From contig JAGBEV010000002.1 in NCBI GenBank assembly GCA_017936785.1, positions 62,001-126,000 of the forward strand: 64,000 nt of DNA, in the 5' to 3' direction. This stretch comes from Lachnospiraceae bacterium (GTDB taxonomy: Bacteria > Bacillota > Clostridia > Lachnospirales > Lachnospiraceae). This document shows, in pieces, positions 61,953 to 64,000 of this stretch; the stretch's first letter is position 1, and every line of letters begins with the position of its first letter. The notes under the pieces are model-generated. The model searched no databases and was not told the origin of the DNA. It worked only from the letters and a program-made list of their open reading frames with translations. A program made the translations under genes and the position numbers.

Positions 61953-62390
61953 ATGACAGAAAAAATTGAAATTCAATACATCAATGATGAAATAGAAAGG
62001 TTGAAGTATATCGACGGCAAATCCGACTGGATCGACCTTCGAAGCAGTGAGCATGTGGAAATGAAAGCCGGAGAATTCAGGCTGATCAATCTGGGCGTGG
62101 CAATGAAGCTGCCGGAAGGCTATGAAGCCCATATTGTGCCAAGAAGCTCTACATTTAAAAATTTCGGGATCATTCAGACCAATCACTGCGGCATTGTGGA
62201 TGAAAGCTATTGCGGACCGGAGGACTGGTTTTATATGCCGGCATATGCTCTCCGTGATACAGTGATCGAAGTCAATGACCGCATCTGTCAGTTTCGCATT
62301 GAAAAGCACCAGCCCACCATTGATTTTGTAGAGGTGGAAAAGCTGGAAGGAAAGAACAGGGGCGGCATCGGCAGCACCGGGAAAAATTGA
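61953..62390 (+). CDS. dut: dUTP diphosphatase
   Basis: Hydrolyses dUTP to dUMP, keeping uracil out of DNA and supplying dUMP for dTMP. The 145-residue trimeric type shows motif II PRSST (63-67), motif III GIVDESYCG (80-88), ICQF near 111 and motif V RGGIGSTG (136-143). In motif V the usual aromatic before GSTG is Ile, a possible change in base stacking. The ATG at 61953 follows AGGAG; the frame is open through nrdG but earlier starts lack a site. It is cotranscribed with nrdDG. Confidence 0.92.
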   Translation: MTEKIEIQYINDEIERLKYIDGKSDWIDLRSSEHVEMKAGEFRLINLGVAMKLPEGYEAHIVPRSSTFKNFGIIQTNHCGIVDESYCGPEDWFYMPAYALRDTVIEVNDRICQFRIEKHQPTIDFVEVEKLEGKNRGGIGSTGKN

Positions 62391-62418
62391 AAAAATTTTC
62401 CTAAGGTGGAATAATAAG

Positions 62419-62467
62419 ACTCCTTTTTGCAAAACTAATCTTAAAAAGTTTTGTAAAAGGAGTTTTT
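62419..62467 (+). terminator. Terminator-like hairpin holding the spoVAF Shine-Dalgarno
   Basis: ACTCCTTTTTGCAAAAC (62419-62435) pairs with GTTTTGTAAAAGGAGT (62448-62463) with one unpaired or mismatched position, followed by TTTT. AAAGGAG in the 3' arm is the only Shine-Dalgarno for the TTG start at 62473. It probably ends the nrdD-nrdG-dut transcript. Confidence 0.75.
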
Positions 62468-62472
62468 ATATT

Positions 62473-63924
62473 TTGAGAAAATCAGATAGAAATAAACCGG
62501 TTACTTTTTATGAAAGCAAAATGAAAACTGATCTGGAAGAGAACATGGAATATCTCAACGGAAAACTGGCAGTGGATGCCAATTTTGATGTGGTATATCG
62601 TGTTATTGAGATCGGCGGAAAAAAAGCCTGTATGTATTTTGTAGACGGTTTTTGCAAGGATGAACTGATGCAGAAACTGCTGCAATACTTTATCTCCATA
62701 GCCCCTAAGGATATGCCGGATAATGCCCATGAGATGTCCAAGCAATGTATGCCCTATGTGGAAGTGGATTTGCAGGATGACTGGAAGAAGATCATTTACT
62801 TTATTCTTTCCGGCGTATTTGCCCTGTTCATTGACGGATATGACAAATGTATTCTCATTGATTCCAGGACATATCCGGCAAGAAGTGTTTCCGAACCGGA
62901 AAAGGACAAGGTATTAAGGGGTTCCAAGGATGGCTTTGTGGAAACGGTTGTATTCAATACAGCCCTGATCCGGAGAAGAATCCGTTCAGCGGATCTGAGA
63001 ATGGAAATGATGAATGCCGGAAAGAGCTCTAAAACGGATATTGTAGTCTGCTATATGGATTCCCGTGTAGACCATGATTTTCTGGATAAGATCAAAAACC
63101 GCATCAGAAGCATTAAAGTGGATGCCCTGACCATGAACCAGGAAAGCCTTGCAGAGTGCCTTTATAAAGAAACATGGTGGAATCCTTTTCCCAAATTCAA
63201 ATTTACGGAACGTCCGGATACCGCTGCCGCACAGATTCTGGAAGGAAATATTATTATCCTTGTGGATAATTCTCCTTCGGCAATGATCATGCCTACCAGT
63301 ATCTTTGATGTGGTAGAAGAGGCGGATGACTATTATTTCCCGCCTATTACCGGCTCATATCTGCGCCTGTCCAGATTTCTGATCGCAATTTTAACGTATA
63401 TTATGACACCGACTTTTCTGCTGATGATGCAGAATCCGGCATATATTCCTCATGGGTTTGAATTTATCATGGTAAAGGATACGGTCAATATACCGCTCAT
63501 ATGGCAGTTTATCATATTGGAACTGGCAATAGACGGCCTGAGGCTTGCATCAGTCAACACCCCCAATATGCTGAGCACCCCCTTAAGCGTCATGGCGGCG
63601 CTGGTATTGGGAGAATTTTCCGTAAACAGCGGATGGTTCAACTCAGAAGTCATGCTCTATATGGCATTTGTGGCAATTGCAAACTATACCCAGGCAAGCT
63701 ATGAGTTGTCCTATGCCTTAAAGTTTATGAGGATCATCAATCTGATACTGACTGCAATATTCGGCATCTACGGATATATTGCAGGTGTTGCCCTTCTGGT
63801 GATCTGTATCGTATTTAACAAGACCGTTTCCGGACAGAGCTATATCTATCCTTTGCTGCCCTTTAATTTAAAACAGCTGTCCAAACGGTTTTTGAGAGGA
63901 CGTCTTCCGGAGTCCAGACAGTAG
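62473..63924 (+). CDS. spoVAF: GerA-family spore germination protein, SpoVAF-like
   Basis: A 483-residue GerA-type membrane protein of the spore inner membrane. A soluble N-terminal part (about 1-285) is followed by five or so membrane segments (about 305-460) with the family signature PPITGSYLRLSRFLIAILTYIMTPTFLLMM and RLASVNTPNMLSTPLSVMAALVLGEF. Overall it resembles SpoVAF, which associates with the SpoVA dipicolinate channel, more than GerAA, but no spoVA genes are visible before the window ends. Start is TTG at 62473. Confidence 0.85.
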   Translation: MRKSDRNKPVTFYESKMKTDLEENMEYLNGKLAVDANFDVVYRVIEIGGKKACMYFVDGFCKDELMQKLLQYFISIAPKDMPDNAHEMSKQCMPYVEVDLQDDWKKIIYFILSGVFALFIDGYDKCILIDSRTYPARSVSEPEKDKVLRGSKDGFVETVVFNTALIRRRIRSADLRMEMMNAGKSSKTDIVVCYMDSRVDHDFLDKIKNRIRSIKVDALTMNQESLAECLYKETWWNPFPKFKFTERPDTAAAQILEGNIIILVDNSPSAMIMPTSIFDVVEEADDYYFPPITGSYLRLSRFLIAILTYIMTPTFLLMMQNPAYIPHGFEFIMVKDTVNIPLIWQFIILELAIDGLRLASVNTPNMLSTPLSVMAALVLGEFSVNSGWFNSEVMLYMAFVAIANYTQASYELSYALKFMRIINLILTAIFGIYGYIAGVALLVICIVFNKTVSGQSYIYPLLPFNLKQLSKRFLRGRLPESRQ

Positions 63925-63951
63925 TATAATTCCCGTAAAAGTGATATTAGT

Positions 63952-63980
63952 TTGAAAATCGGATAAAAGGATGATACAAT
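63952..63980 (+). promoter_or_regulatory. Promoter of a gene beyond the window end
   Basis: TTGAAA (63952-63957), 17-bp spacer, TACAAT (63975-63980). No coding region follows within the last 20 bp. Confidence 0.65.
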
Positions 63981-64000
63981 AATCCAAAACAGATGCACAA

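Noticed and set aside
1-64000. CRISPR array, tRNA or rRNA genes, prophage, complete insertion sequence
   Set aside because: No regularly spaced repeats, cloverleaf or rRNA sequence, phage structural genes or transposase with terminal inverted repeats were recognised; a tRNAscan and repeat search would settle this.

Overview
The window reads as chromosomal DNA from a low-to-moderate GC, spore-forming, anaerobic Clostridia, most likely a Lachnospiraceae gut commensal (inference). The reasons are the spore genes (a SpoIIM-like protein, spoVB, spoIVA, spoVAF), a class III oxygen-sensitive ribonucleotide reductase (nrdD-nrdG), and the order of the ylxM-ffh-rpsP-khpA-rimM-trmD-rplS-ylqF-rnhB-ylqG-ylqH and der-plsY-gpsA blocks, which resembles Bacillota. 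No rRNA, tRNA, CRISPR array, prophage or complete insertion sequence is visible. Most genes lie on the + strand. The exceptions are aroF-like, spoVB, hisJ, degV, a CDF transporter, prs and metF.

Layout. 1-5.4 kb: 3' part of rny, an aminotransferase, a NUDIX hydrolase, a SpoIIM-like gene and xerD. 5.4-8.8 kb (- strand): DAHP synthase, SpoVB flippase, histidinol phosphatase. 9.0-17.9 kb: glycolytic genes gapA, pgk, tpiA and gpmI, interspersed with DUF3592, DegV, DUF3784 and CDF genes. 18.0-20.9 kb: a YitT protein and a radical-SAM/NUDIX fusion behind a promoter with two near-identical operators. 20.9-39.1 kb: the long ribosome/SRP/secretion region, interrupted by an Rpn-family nuclease gene, a NatA/NatB-CPBP transporter and a repeat-containing hypothetical gene, and continuing through two signal peptidases, RbgA, RNase HII, orphan FliK-like and FlhB-like proteins, an ABC-F protein, TraX, YraN and PgeF. 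39.2-45.1 kb: a divergent PRPP synthetase, a DUF512 protein, der, plsY and gpsA. 45.1-49.1 kb: a decayed Rpn-family gene, metF and a MoxR/CoxE pair, which separate gpsA from spoIVA. 49.2-55.9 kb: spoIVA, nucleoside salvage (punA, cdd, an mtaD-like deaminase), a membrane MutS-like ATPase and rnhA. 55.9-64 kb: a YjjG-type HAD nucleotidase, a WYL regulator, an aminotransferase, nrdD-nrdG-dut behind a promoter with NrdR-like boxes, and spoVAF.

Most of the window is conserved housekeeping, and I did not find a clearly new multi-gene defence or biosynthetic system. The most interesting signals are regulatory. (1) Terminator hairpins whose 3' arm carries the Shine-Dalgarno of the next gene occur at spoIVA, punA and spoVAF. 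They would silence read-through mRNA, while mRNA starting inside the loop escapes; a promoter with its -10 in the loop is visible at punA. (2) Terminator arms double as -35 elements at ylxM-ffh and lepB. (3) An 18/20-conserved tandem operator precedes a radical-SAM/NUDIX fusion. (4) An intact Rpn nuclease gene and a collapsed one share a leader design with a hairpin directly upstream of the Shine-Dalgarno. (5) The octamer CATATATT lies upstream of three sporulation genes whose homologues are SigmaE-controlled.
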